In this document: positions 35,064 through 47,278 of the stretch, one piece after another
How the letters are laid out: every line of letters begins with the position of its first letter
How positions within the stretch are numbered: position 1 is the stretch's first letter
Assembly: GCA_010094025.1 (NCBI GenBank)
Contig: ML991797.1
Span: forward strand, 1-64,000
From: Viridothelium virens
Lineage: Eukaryota > Ascomycota > Dothideomycetes > Trypetheliales > Trypetheliaceae
DNA length: 64,000 bases
Reading direction: 5' to 3'
Translations under genes and position numbers: made by a program
Notes under the pieces: generated by a model
The model's database searches: none
What the model was told of the DNA's origin: nothing
What the model saw: the letters and a program-made list of their open reading frames with translations, nothing else

Positions 35064-38033
35064 GTCATTGACTAATGTTAGGGTCGGGCTTCGGTTAGGT
35101 ATAGAGAGAAGAGCGGAACGGCGTGTACACAGTCAGAAGGTATGGATGACTTATTGCACAAGATCGGAGGCGAACAAACCACAACCAATTTGCAGTACGG
35201 CGGGGCATAGCCACCCAAGATACATTGATCAGGAGAACTCGCCTCGCAACTGTAAGAGTCAATTTCACCCATTGCTTAGCTTGCAACGAAGATGAAGAAT
35301 CTGGTTAAAGTCAGGTCGCACAGATCTCGTGCTGTCTCAGCTTCCTGCATCGGATAATAAAAATATGGGACCTGTTGATGGTTGATCGTGTTACACACAG
35401 TTTGGGAACCTTCAATACAACGCATCTCCAGGACGTGCGCCGTTCTCGTGAAAAAGAAGAATGAGTATACTAACTTGGAATAGCAAATGGTCTCTCACTG
35501 GATGCCTATTTTTTAAAGTTTGGATGTTCATGGTCTACTATGTCATCAATCCTTTCCTATGCTACAGCAAGGTCACATTGAAATCCCCATAACTTGGACT
35601 CTTTCTTCTAATTCCCTTCTTCATTCGTCACTTGGCCTCCTGAAACCAAAATTCAACACTGTACTAGTTACTCGGCCGTAGCAAGAGTTATGCCTCATTG
35701 ACGCCGCAGACTAGCAATGCAGGAAGGTATAAAGCCTATCGCCGAGATGTCAAGAGGTTGGTACACTAACCAGTCGCTTCAGAAGCTACTGATCTCTCTG
35801 CGACTTGCAATCGACTCTCCACTCAGCATTGCGGGGTGGCAACGTGAGGTGGAATCGAGGTGACGAATGGGGCGCTAGCTTTTTGATATAAATGCCTAAG
35901 GGCCTTTGGTAGAGCCGCTGGGACTATCTGATGCTCGAACTGGCGTCTCTAGTCTGATCGGCCTTCGAAGGCCCGTATGCCGAGCATCCCTATGCTAAAG
36001 GCCGAACAAGGTGAAGCACAAGACAGCCGTTGACTCCTCATACGCGTAGCGGTCCGGCGATGGTGTCGGGGAAGACCCTAGCCTGACAATCGTGATCCAC
36101 GGTAAGGACGGGATCGATACAACTCTTGTGGTTCTCATGATCCACAATGCTAATCAGTGAGAAAGCTTGGTTCAAAGTTGCTTTCCACACGCCTGCCGCT
36201 GGATTATTCAAACACCGACTGCCATCAGATCTGGCGAAATGGCTGAGTACTCGTAATTGAAAAATTCATGTACCTACCCAGAAATCCTGGATCCAAAGCT
36301 CGGCCTTCCGCATTACTTAGACGCAACCGACCTGCAAGCCATTTCCGGCGCCGTCTAGGCATGCCAATCATTCGCTCGTTAGCAACCCGCTGAATGCGGC
36401 CGCTGGTTACACTGATTCGTAGCGCGCATACCTTGCCATGACCCACCAGGATCCTTCGGGAGCAACCGACATTGGCTGCTGAGGGTATTCCACGCTGTTC
36501 TCATCGCAGCGACGGCGTGTTGAGATGTATGGCTTGCCGTCCCCTAGTCGCTACAGTGACCATCTTGCAAGCTCTCTGCTCTGCGCTGCGTCTAATACTA
36601 TAGCTTTGAAAGCAACCGGCTCTGCACGGTTCGTCCCGAGCGTCCGTTAGCGCTGCGGAATATGGTCTGTTTTTGTTAGCTTGGCCCCTATGTCTTGCTT
36701 GCGCTGAAGCTTGGACTGGGCAGCTAACTGAATCTTATCCAAAAGAAACATAGGCAATCACACTGCTTTTGCCATGATGAAACAGGTCTTGCATCCAAAC
36801 GCGGCGTTTCTTGCCTATGCCATTAGCGCCTGACGTTGAATGCAGGTGTCCGCTGTTATCTGCACAGATGCCATGCCTTTGGGGACGCCACGTACCACCA
36901 AAAGCAGCCTGCGTTCGCACGGAGAAAAGTGTGGGAATTCTCACTGAAGCCATGAGGTGCAGTAGCAGGGAAAGCTCTGGCCAAGGACAGCCGCCAGGAA
37001 TGAAGCTAGGCCAGCTGTGGAACGCAAAAGATTCCAAGTATCCACAGTTGATGCAACGGCTTCGGTACCGGAGCTCGTTCTCTGCATCGCTAAGCATCTG
37101 TTGCAGATGTTCCCTATTTGCGGAGCGTTTGTGTGGATGCAGCAGATCAGAAGCCACATAATCTTGCAGACGATGGCCGCTTGGGTAGTAAAGTCTCTGG
37201 AATTTGGCTCGACTAAGAGTCATGTGTTCCCCAATCTGAGTAGGGCACACTCGAATCACTGTCCCTGGAGCAGTGGAATCGCCGTGGCCGTTTTCAATCG
37301 GCGCTGACTTCTCATCCATTCTGTGAGCGTCTTGTGGCATTTCACATAGTTCCCCGGATCGGTCCAGGTTTAGTGAGGCCGCGAGGACCACCAGGAGCCA
37401 TAATCCTCAATACGTGATCGGAGCTATCGACCAATCGTACTTTCGAAAGCATGCCCGATCCGGCAGTATCGTTCCGTGTTCAGCAATACACCTGCTGTCT
37501 GTTAACGTATTAAGCGGGGAGACTCCAGGACCAGACGCTACAAATACCGACCTGACTGCGCCTCTGGGTTGGACAAAGAGCACCCAACAGCAATCTCCAC
37601 GATTTTCCCACTCTCTTTTCCAGCAAGCCCTTGCCACTGTCACGAAGACAAAGAGGTGTCGCAGGCTCAGAGCTTCCAGGAGCCTCAGAGCTCCTGTGGA
37701 TCAAGACATCTTTGACGTAGACACGGTCGGCTTGCTTCACATTCGTATGAACGAAACGAAATCAACCAGAGGAGTTCGACTGTACAGTGACTGCCGGGCA
37801 TCTGCATTAGGTGCGTCTATGCGTGCAGGAGCAGCAAGAGACCGAGAAAAAAACCGGCCGCGCCAGAACGTGCGCAAGCTTGGAGACTGACACATGAGTA
37901 TAGATTAAAATCACGCGCTGCCGCATCCTCTCGGGATCCTTCCCTAGACATTCCAGAAGATCCACAGAAGGGAATTTGCATACACACCTGAACACGAGTT
38001 CCTCTACTTCCCGTTGTGGCTATTGAACATCCA
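35064..38033. other. 3-kb region without a supported gene
   Basis: Longest frames are at 36735-37340 (minus, 201 codons from an ATG, His/Leu-rich, no domain known) and 37414-37890 (plus, non-ATG start). Neither is convincing. Bases 36200-36700 are more GC-balanced than their surroundings and might be a decayed gene, but nothing is recognisable. The right end holds the promoter of the HMG-box gene. Confidence 0.35.
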
Positions 38034-39775
38034 ATGTCAACAGCCACTTTTGATCATCGACCACCGAAACCTCCCTTCACAGATCCAAAGCCCACCTACA
38101 GCTTTCATCAGCATACCCACCTGCAGTCTAGCGAACGCCACGACTCAGTCCAGGACTGTGATAGCAAGAGGTACAACCGGTCTGGTCAAATTGCTGTATC
38201 TTTTGAAGCGCCCGAGCTTGCGATGCATGACCCGCGCGTAGCCGCGCATTATCCGCCACAATATTACGCATACAATCAATACCCGGATTTGCAAGACCCA
38301 AGTGTTGGCTTGGGCATTGAATTGGTGAGTTCATCACGTGGCATGTGCACCTTCGTCACATAACCTGAATTAACGTGGGCCAGGGCGAACAATACGGTGC
38401 ACCAAGTGCAGCGTATTACCAACACGATAGCCCCCTTACTCACGGCGTACCTGTGAGTTCCACTGTTTAGACCACTATGGTTGCCCCTCTGATATTGTTT
38501 TTCTCTCAGTACGGTACCGCCATCATGCAAATCAATGATCCTCCGACGCCTCACTCCATTACCAGCGATGGCCGACGAACCAGAAGTGGACGCTCGCTGG
38601 CGCGCGAGACCCCTCCGCCCGGTAGAGGTGACCGCAGCAGGAGCCGAGTGTCAAAACCTTCGCCAAGGCCCCGACGATCGAAGGCTACAAAGGGCGAAAA
38701 GCCAAAGACGCCAAAGTTAACGGCACCGCTGAGCGAACTTACCAAGGATATGAGTATTCCAGTCCGAGACATGGATGCATGGGTAAATCGATCAATAGAA
38801 GATCGTCAACAAGAAGTGGAAAAGCGCAAGGGCTACGTCACTAGGCCAATGAACTCCTTCATGCTTTATCGATCGGCATACGCCGACAGAACGAAGGAGT
38901 GGTGCAGACAAAACAACCACCAGGTCGTTTCTTCGGTCTCCGGAGAAAGTTGGCCAATGGAACCACCAGAAGTTCGTGAGAAGTACAATGACCTAGCAAA
39001 ACTTGAGAGGATAAACCACCAGAATGCACACCCAAATTATAAGTTTTCCCCAAGCAAAGCTGGACAAGCAAGAAAAAGAAAAGGCACCGATTCCGATGAG
39101 GAAGAAGACGACGAAATGAGTGACTGTGATGATGGTGATGCAGCTTGGACTCCTTCAGGACAACGGAAGTCCAAGCCAAGACCAGGCGGCAGATCCGGAA
39201 GAGATCTCGCCTACCAGCACGAGATGATGCTCAACGACCCATATGGTAGAAACTTTGGACCAAATGGCAACATCAACAAGTCCAGCTGGGAAGCGAGTAA
39301 TGAAGGCCGACCGATTCCCGCTGCGATTGGTAGCAACGACTTGTACGGATATCAATACTACCAGACGGTGCATCGCAATCCTGGTGCACCAGGAACCGAA
39401 GATATTCGGCTTCAAAGAACGGATACGCCAGTGATGCAATACCAGACTGCGCCTTCGCTGCTTGGATTGCCTGGTGGACAACACCATGATCTCATGGGCT
39501 CTCGTTCAGCGACTCCTCTGGCCTACGAACATCAGGTCGACCCTCAACTTCTCGACTACCCTATCCAAGTAACGATTCCAGGACAAGATCCTGCTTCTTA
39601 TTCCACGATGGGCCCTAGCTCTCATTTCGATGAACAATACGGAGATCTTGAGCTTTTTGGTGGCGAGACGGCCCCCGCAACCAACACAGAATGGAGTCTT
39701 GATCCAGATATGGCCAGCTTGGCTGCTGACACGGACTTTCCGAAGTGGGAAGATGAGTTTGCTGCTGCCAATTGA
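38034..39775 (+). CDS. HMG-box transcription factor (MATA_HMG/Ste11-like)
   Basis: Three exons: 38034-38324, 38384-38452 and 38510-39775, 541 residues; introns of 59 and 57 bp (GTGAGT...GCCAG and GTGAGT...CTCAG). The HMG box spans about residues 228-303 and starts KGYVTRPMNSFMLYRSAYAD, with YNDLAKLERINHQNAHPNY near its end, as in MATA-type HMG boxes of fungal mating and development regulators (S. pombe Ste11, filamentous-fungal HMG factors). Between strands 1 and 2 sits a longer loop than in mammalian SOX proteins. An Arg/Lys/Pro-rich patch precedes the box and an acidic stretch DSDEEEDDEMSDCDDGD follows; the tail is Gln/Tyr/Pro-rich and probably an activation region. A role in sexual development is inferred from family only. 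The ATG at 38034 is used; the upstream codon is GTG. Confidence 0.85.
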
Positions 39776-40505
39776 TTGAGTCAGAAATGAAGATGGAGTA
39801 GAGTGTTGCGCATCTTGTTGAGACTGGGAGGTGTACTTTGTTTGACCTCAAAGAGCTGGCCGGGCTCTGTTCCTACCCTCTTTCCTTGTTTCGTCGTTCG
39901 CATGTGAAGTCATCCCGTTGCTTAGATCAGTAAGATTCACATCACACTGGCAATACCCACGGCGTGAAGGATGTAATTTTATAATGTACGTAGGGAATTT
40001 CATTCCGTGCCCGGAGATTTGCTCGTTGACAGGAAGAGAGGAGGGTCATCCAGAGAGACTTTGTAGAAGTACGAGATGTTGCATCGAAGACATGTCGGGC
40101 AAACTCTCTGTGAGCTCTGATAATGGCTTTGTCTTTGGTAGTACAGGGCGGGTGGCTGCATAACGCCGTCCGCAATGTCTCACTGGTCGTGGACATCAGT
40201 GAGTCGCCGAGACGATGACCAAGCGGAGCTACAATTTTTGAGTCATTCACAGCTTTACCTCAGATATAAGGTGAGTGGAATACTTCATAAGAACTAAGAC
40301 GGGATCCAGGAAATTTGGGATGAACTGAAAAGTGGTTGAAATAAGGCCGTCAACCGAGCGGACTTTCGTTAGGAGCAACACTAGCGCGTATCTGGATGAC
40401 GCGCATCGCCCCTAATTACTTATCTTTGCACGGCATCCTCCACATTCAAAAGGAGCCTCACCACCTCAACAGCTAGTTTTTCCCGAGTCTCGAGTCCTCA
40501 ACCTC
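39776..40505. other. Intergenic region
   Basis: About 730 bases with the HMG gene's 3' end and the PSF1 promoter. No other feature recognised. Confidence 0.4.
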
Positions 40506-41263
40506 ATGTATGGCGAGCTTGGCAACAAATTGGTCAGTCTCGGATCTTAAAGTCGTAGGCTGTCCATCGGTATTTACAGACAACAGGTGCAACATGCCAA
40601 GCGAACACAGACTCTGGCACATCTTCCCCCATACCAAACGGAAATGGTGCGCGCCGTGACGAGAGAGGTGCGAGAACTCGATCGAGACGTTCAACAGATT
40701 CTAGAGCCCTTCCAAGGCTCATTCGACCCCTCCCAAGACCCCGCAACTGCAACCGCATTATTGGTTGATCATCTCTGTATGCGCCGCAATAAACGCTGCC
40801 TCCTTGCCTACCACCGGACCCGCACGGAGAAGCTGGAGGAGATGTGCTGGAACGGTATCGATGTTCTAGAGCAACAGCAGCAAGGAATTAAAGCCGGCGC
40901 CGATGCACAGGGTCAATTGGCCGGGGGAGACTCGGCGAGTTCAAGCAGCCTGAGCCCAGAGGAAGAGGAATACGTAAGACAGTATAGTGATATGCTTGCG
41001 GCCTACAAAGGTCAATGGACGGACATAGACTTGACAGGAAGCTTGGAGCCACCTAGGGATCTATTCATCGATGTCCGAGTGCTCAAAGATGCGGGAGAGA
41101 TTCAAACAGAATACGGGTAAGGGCTCAGGCGCCTTCCGCGGAAACGCAATATGATTGACGATTTCCTAGAGCTATAACTTTAACAAAGAATAGCCAGTTC
41201 TATGTACGCCACGGAGATGTGGAACGCCTTATTGCTCAAGGATACTTGCAGCGATTGAGCTGA
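40506..41263 (+). CDS. PSF1: GINS complex subunit Psf1
   Basis: Three exons: 40506-40532, 40587-41116 and 41170-41263, 216 residues. The first exon is only nine codons (MYGELGNKL) and continues, after GTCAGT...AACAG, into VQHAKRTQTLAHLPPYQ, the hallmark of Psf1. Other markers: HLCMRRNKRCLLAYHRTR, EEEYVRQYSDMLAAYKGQW, LEPPRDLFIDVRVL, and the last exon NSQFYVRHGDVERLIAQGYL. Psf1 with Sld5, Psf2 and Psf3 forms GINS, part of the CMG replicative helicase in the nucleus. An Gln/Gly/Ser-rich insert (about residues 112-140) is usual in filamentous fungi. All landmarks are intact. Confidence 0.96.
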
Positions 41264-42245
41264 GGGGTCACCAGATGATTCAATCAATTCCATTCAGCTG
41301 GGACTATGCGAACTCGGGCTGATCTCCAAGCAGTTAGGAACGCGCAATGCTCCTCCCCATAGCTCTCCAACGGCCCTGAGCATGTCCCGACGCTAGACCG
41401 TCAGTGGAAACAGTGAGCAGTAGACGCCAGGATGAAGAACTAGGATGTTCCCGCGTAGATATAGGGCGATTCGTCCTCTACTCGCTCGCACCGGATACCG
41501 TACTCGCCTGCTGTTGGCATGCCATCATAGGCAAATGAATCAATTCACCAACCACTTATCGAAGATTCACTGAAGGTATTCACACAATACGCAGACAAAT
41601 TATATAGCTACGCACATGTAAACAACTTAAATAGGCTTATGAGGAAGTCTGACTATTTTCGTGACACATCGAGTTTTTTTATCTAGATGATCCACGTAGG
41701 AAAGCGGGGCAAGCAGGTTTCCGTGATGGCGGAGACAAACTGACGGTACACCTGCAGGTAGGCCAGCGCCGTGTGAGAGGACCTTACTTCATACATTAGG
41801 TCTAATTGAAGCTTGCTCGAAATCCTCGCCATGCCCTTTGGAGCTCGAGGCCTTTACCCAAGTCGAGAACATCGACGCAGTTGTGGCGAATTCCTGCTAA
41901 AAATTTTCACCAACAGACTTTGGTAGCCATGGATCATCCGCTTGGGCTTGCCGCGGGGCTTCGTGGCTCGACCTTTTTAACCAACGCGCAGCGCGAATCA
42001 TCTCCGTGATTTTGGTCAACATATGTAAAGCTTTTGGTCAACATCCATACGACGCCCCTCCGTTGAAGCCGGATCACAATATGCTTCCCCACCTTTTGCC
42101 ATGAGCAGCTGTGCGTTCCCCATATTTCGCGGTCCCGGTGCAGGCATTCCCGGCGAGGCCATCCCGTAGCTTCACGTCAGGTGTTTGTGATTTGACGCCA
42201 TATCGTACCACCAAGTGAGAAGTGAATAGCACTCACAATACGGTA
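41264..42245. other. Intergenic region
   Basis: Nearly 1 kb between PSF1 and the SulP gene, both on the plus strand. Contains PSF1 3' sequence and the next promoter; no gene recognised. Confidence 0.4.
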
Positions 42246-45200
42246 ATGTCAATGGGTCCTCCCAAGCTGCGGACAAGCTCTGCTGCACCTAAGCAACAGG
42301 TCCAACAGCACCAGCCATCGTCGCCATTCAGCAACGATCCTACAGATCAGGATGAACACTCATCGAGAGGCTCACCAATACCTTGGGAAACACGGCCATC
42401 TTCGAAACTGGGGCGAGCCGTATCTTCAGTGTCCGGAACGGGGATCACATCCTCTTTCTCGCAGAGAACGCCTGCGAGGTCTTTCAATCACTATGCACCC
42501 CACGGTCCCCTAGGTACGTATCACATCTTTCTGCGGAAAAATGACACCACCAAACTCTTGCTTCGTTATAATAATGAAATTCACAGAGCCCACCTCATAT
42601 TCCTCACAGGGAGTGCGAGACCAGACTGCCGAACTCGCCTCCTGGGCTTTGTCAGATCCCAATTCTCTTCGCACTGGTGCCTCTGAATATCGACAACCAA
42701 GTACCTCAGATCTTCGCGGTTCTGAGGCTTGGCTTGGTCGAAGTAGCAGATCATCTATTTCCGAAGGGCTTTGGGATCCAATGGACCCGTTAAGCTTAGC
42801 GAGACATGATACGATTCAAGAAGTATCAGAACCGGTCTCTCCTGCCCAAAAGTCAAGCCCTTCCCAAACCCCGCTGCAATCGTCCGCTCTGACAGACATG
42901 TTACGTAACTCCCCTCCACAGAAGTACAGTGACGAGCAACAAGCTCAGTCTTTCCCGGACATCGTTGTGGAAGGTGCAGATGCCGAGAACGCCAATGAAC
43001 AAACTCCCTTGATTGGCAATGGCCAGACGAATGGCAATCACCCTGCGCAGTACTCTTCCAAAAACGATCTCGAAGGACAGGCCGCAGTCAAGAGACGAAG
43101 GCTGGATAGATTATACAAGTTTCTTCCCGACGCTAAACGGCATGGTATGTCCGCCTTCAGAACTGCAACCAATCCCAAGCTCTGGACGCCACATTCTTTA
43201 TGGTACGAGGCTATCTTGCCGACTGTGCAGACTATCCCCAGTGTTATACTGGGCCTGTTACTCAATATTCTTGATGCTCTTTCATACGGATTCATTCTCT
43301 TTCCATTAGGCACGGAAATATTCTCTGAAACTGGACCAGATGGAATTGCGATATTCTACGTTAGCTGCATTGTGTCTCAATTGGTCTATTCGTGTGGAGG
43401 ATCGATCTTCAAAGGAGGAGTGGGCTCAGAAATGGTAGGTTATCAATTTTGTCACCGTCAATGTAGCTGACGTGGAAACTAGATCGAGGTAGTCCCCTTC
43501 TTCCACAAAATGGCCTACATGATCATGGCTACCATGGGCACAAGTAACCCGGATGCTGTGAGGGCTACCGTCATATCTTCGTATGCTCTAAGCTCCATTC
43601 TCACCGGCATAGTCTTCTACGCTCTTGGTGCCTTCAAGCTAGGAACACTGGTCAATTTCTTTCCCCGAAGTATTCTGACTGGCTGCATTGGTGGCGTAGG
43701 CCTTTTCCTGGTGCTTACAGGTGTCGAGGTCTCAGCCAGGCTTGACGGCAATCTCGATGCATCGAGAAAGACACTTGAAAAGCTGTTCTCTGCTGACACA
43801 ATCATACTCTGGATCCTACCTTTATTGCTCGCGATCGTTCTTCTTATCATCAGGTATCTCAAAGATCATCCTGCGATCGTTCTTGGATACTTCTTTGGCA
43901 TTACAATACTCTTCTATATCGTCGTCGCAGCCGTTCCCAGTCTCACGGTTATGACGATGAGACAATCGGGCTGGATCTTTGAGGCACCTGCCTCTGGCGT
44001 GCCATTCTACCACTTCTATTCTTACTATAAGTGGAATCTTATCGACTGGAAGGCCATGTCGCAGACAATACCTACAATGTTTGCGCTGACCCTCTTTGGC
44101 ATTCTCCACGTCCCCATCAACGTTCCTGCACTTGGAGTTGCTGTGAAAGAAGATGACGTTAACATCAATCGGGAACTCAGGGCCCATGGCTGGTCCAACG
44201 CCCTATCTGGATGTTTGGGAAGCATACAAAACTATCTTGTTTACACCAACAGCGTACTTTTCATTAATACTGGAGGCAACAGCCGGGTTGCTGGCTGTCT
44301 TCTTGCCCTCGCGACTTGTGGGGTATGGATTGCCGGTCCCGAGATTATTGGCTTCATTCCTGTTATGATCGTTGGTACATTAATATACATGCTGGGCATT
44401 GAGCTTGTCATTGAGGCGCTCTGGGATACACGCACCAAAGTCCAGAGGTTGGAGTATTGCATCATTCTGGCTATTGTGCTCATCATGGGCTTCTACGACT
44501 TCGTGGCGGGCATTTTCGCCGGAGTTGCCTTGGCTTGTCTCAACTATGTCGTTCAGACTTCCAGAAAATCTGCCATCCGAGCAAATTTTTCTGGGGCTGT
44601 TGCAGAATCCACTGTCAGACGCCATCCCGTTCAGAGACGCTATCTACATGAAGTCGGACGTCAAACCTGCGTAGTCAAGCTAGCAGGATATCTCTTCTTT
44701 GGCACAATTGTCGAAGTAGAGAACAAGACTAGGGCCCTGATTGAGGAAGAAGCATTCAGGAAACGACCCATACGGTATCTCGTTTTGGACTTCACTCACG
44801 TCACTGGCCTGGATTTCTCTGCAGCAGAAGCCTTCACCCGAATGAATCGTATTCTACATCGTCGGAACGTCGAGATGATCTTATCCGGTGTCGTCCTCGG
44901 CGACGACATTGAGAAAAGTCTCAAGATGGTAGGAATACTGAACGAATCAGCCGACGAGGACGCGGCACTTCCACCCAAAGTCTTCGAGGACCTCAACAAA
45001 GCCCTCGAATCCTGCGAAAACGAACTCCTGATCACATTCAAGCAGCGCACCGACATGCTCGCCCAAAAGCAAGCCGTCCACACACAATCCGTCGCCGTCC
45101 CGCAACCCGGCTCTTCCTCCGCCTCCTCCTCCACCACCGCCCTCCACCCCACCGACAGCATAGTCTACAGCTCCCCGCGACGCACGCACCTCCAACAAGC

Positions 45201-45705
45201 CGCAACGTCGACGCTCAACGAGCCCAACGTGCTGCCCCCGTCCAAATGGTCGCACTTCCAGCAGCCACTACCGCTCATCCTGCAAACCTTCCAAGACCTC
45301 ACCGAGCACAACGAAGACTTCTGGCACCGCGTCGTGCCCTTCTTCACGCGCAAGGAGCTCCCCGCGGGAACGGTGCTGTACTCCCGCGGCGACGAGCCCG
45401 ACGGCTTTTATCTCCTGCAGGAGGGCATCCTGCGCGCCGACTACGACTGGGAGCAGGGACGCTACTCGGAGAGCATCGTGGCGGGCACGACGTGTGGCGA
45501 GCTGCCGTTCTTTGCGGAGACGGATCGCAGTGCGACGGTGGCGGCGGAGAAGGACTGCGTGGCGTGGTTGTTGACGAGGGCGCGCTGGCGGGAGCTGGAG
45601 GAGAGGCAGCCCGAGGTCGCGAGGGAGTTGTTGAAGATCGGATTGAAGTTGACGAGTGAGCGGATGGCGGCGATTACGAGCTATGTCTTGGTTGCGGCGG
45701 GGTAA
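42246..45705 (+). CDS. VSB1: Vsb1-like SulP transporter with STAS and cyclic-nucleotide-binding-like domains
   Basis: Three exons: 42246-42513, 42587-43434 and 43483-45705, 1112 residues; introns GTACGT...CACAG (73 bp) and GTAGGT...CTAG (48 bp). Order: polar N-terminus (~1-290), SulP membrane domain (~295-740, e.g. [51 protein letters not shown]), STAS domain (~765-880, [18 protein letters not shown]), linker, and a C-terminal cNMP-binding-like domain (~990-1100, [20 protein letters not shown] and [16 protein letters not shown]). The combination is that of yeast Vsb1 (YGR125W), a vacuolar protein required for basic amino acid (arginine) storage, so a vacuolar amino-acid role is more likely than sulfate transport. 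Coding strand has a C-to-G skew switch near 45.4 kb, giving C-ending then G-ending codons. Confidence 0.93.
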
Positions 45706-47278
45706 GAGGGAATTATTGTCTTTCGACTTTTGTTGTTACTATTCTTAAGGTTTTGGGTGGGGGTGTCACCTAGACGGTTTTGAAAAAGTTATTGCCGGAT
45801 AAGGCGGCGTCTTGACTCTTTTGGGAGCGTGCATGGCAAGCATAGCAAGGTGTTGGTGGTCGCTCTGTATTCCCTACCTGCGTGTTCTTAGCTGTGTCTC
45901 TGTATGGTTTACAGCATTCAGCATTAGTAACAGGAACAAGTGCATATATCATCGTCGCAAGGATATTACAGATGGTGATGCAGTCCTCCGTACAACCAAA
46001 TTTCAAAGTGTCTCTAGAGGCTCCACTTGATGCAGATTTCATTACTCCGTACTCGAATCGATAATTATATTATTGCGACATCCTTGATTCGGACATAAGG
46101 CAAGGGTCCAATGCGATCAGCAGAGAGGCTGCCCAGTCTGGCTCCTCATCTTACGATTGTGGACGCCGTTGAACGCCATGCGGTGACCAAGCGGGCTAAT
46201 GTGGTGCGAACAAAAGCTAAACGACCTAGCGTCGGGGACAAATGTGCACGTCTGCAGGCGCTTGAAACAGGTAACAAGGAACCTTTTTTTCCCATGACCG
46301 GAATGGCGCGTATTTTTAAGATTTGGATGCGTTTGCTGGCCGCCGTCATCTGAAACCCGAACCCCTTTCAGAGGCGCCGCAAGCCTGTTGCGATCGATGA
46401 AGGAGCGTGGCACTAGCATATGGCAGGCCAGGGTCTGCCGCTTGGTTGTTCCCAGTCTGTCGACGTTTCGAGTGACTTTGTACCGAGTCGATCACTTGGT
46501 GACTCGGTCCGTTGAAGGAAGGGTTGGCGACAGACTCCCTCCTCCTCCTCATCAGCATCATCATGCAGCAGCCGGCCTGGCGGTGCTGGGATCGGGCAGG
46601 GCAGCCGATAAAGCTCTGGGGTGTCTATGGGCGAGCTGGTTGGCTAGTACTGAGCTTGGCCTGCTATCGGTGTATCGCTCAGTATCATCAGAGTCATGCG
46701 ACCGATTGTGCTCGCTCGGCATGGAAGGATGAGGACGCGGTGACAATATCAGTGACGAATTTGAGGGTGTCAGTGGTAATGCGGTGACGCTAGAAGCCAT
46801 AAGGAAAGCTGCGAGTGCTAGCTGCGAGTGCGTCAAGTTGAGTAAAGCCCCGGAGGTGGGCCAACGTGCAATTTCGGGAGTACCAGGAGGGACAGGCCAG
46901 GTGACAGTACAAGTGGGAAAAGTGGGAAAGCTGCTATCCGCACCATTAACTACGACGAATGCGCCTTAGCCAATCTCCCCTTCCCTGAGACCACACCTAT
47001 TATTTGCTCCCTCTCTTCTCTTCTCCAACCTTGCCTCTGCAAATCTGCAACCTCCTGCACCTTCTTGCCAGCTTCCAGCTGTAGATCCCCTTGAACTTTG
47101 TTGTCTACGGACAGTGGGACGAGCCTGCCTTTGTTTGTTTACTCGTTGTAATCGCCAACTGAAGCTTTGGCTTTGCTTGCCCTTTCCTTTCACTCACCTC
47201 TGCTGTCCACATTCATCAATCCTACTCTGTTAGATCTTAGACTCGACTCACCCTTACTCTACCATCTCGCCATTCACT
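45706..47278. other. Intergenic region upstream of the Meu6-like gene
   Basis: About 1.6 kb without a supported gene. The last ~300 bases (CTCTTCTCTT, TTCATCAATCCTACTC) are pyrimidine-rich and probably form a long leader and promoter for the highly expressed-looking PH protein gene. Confidence 0.4.

Noticed and set aside
36735-37391. Minus-strand frame of 218 codons
   Set aside because: Begins at GTG, lacks any known domain and has no conserved-looking blocks.
46561-46836. Minus-strand frame that looks like a small secreted protein (SQLALAAFLMASSVTA)
   Set aside because: The supposed signal peptide begins at TTG, and the only ATG lies after most of the hydrophobic stretch; no domain or splice support.
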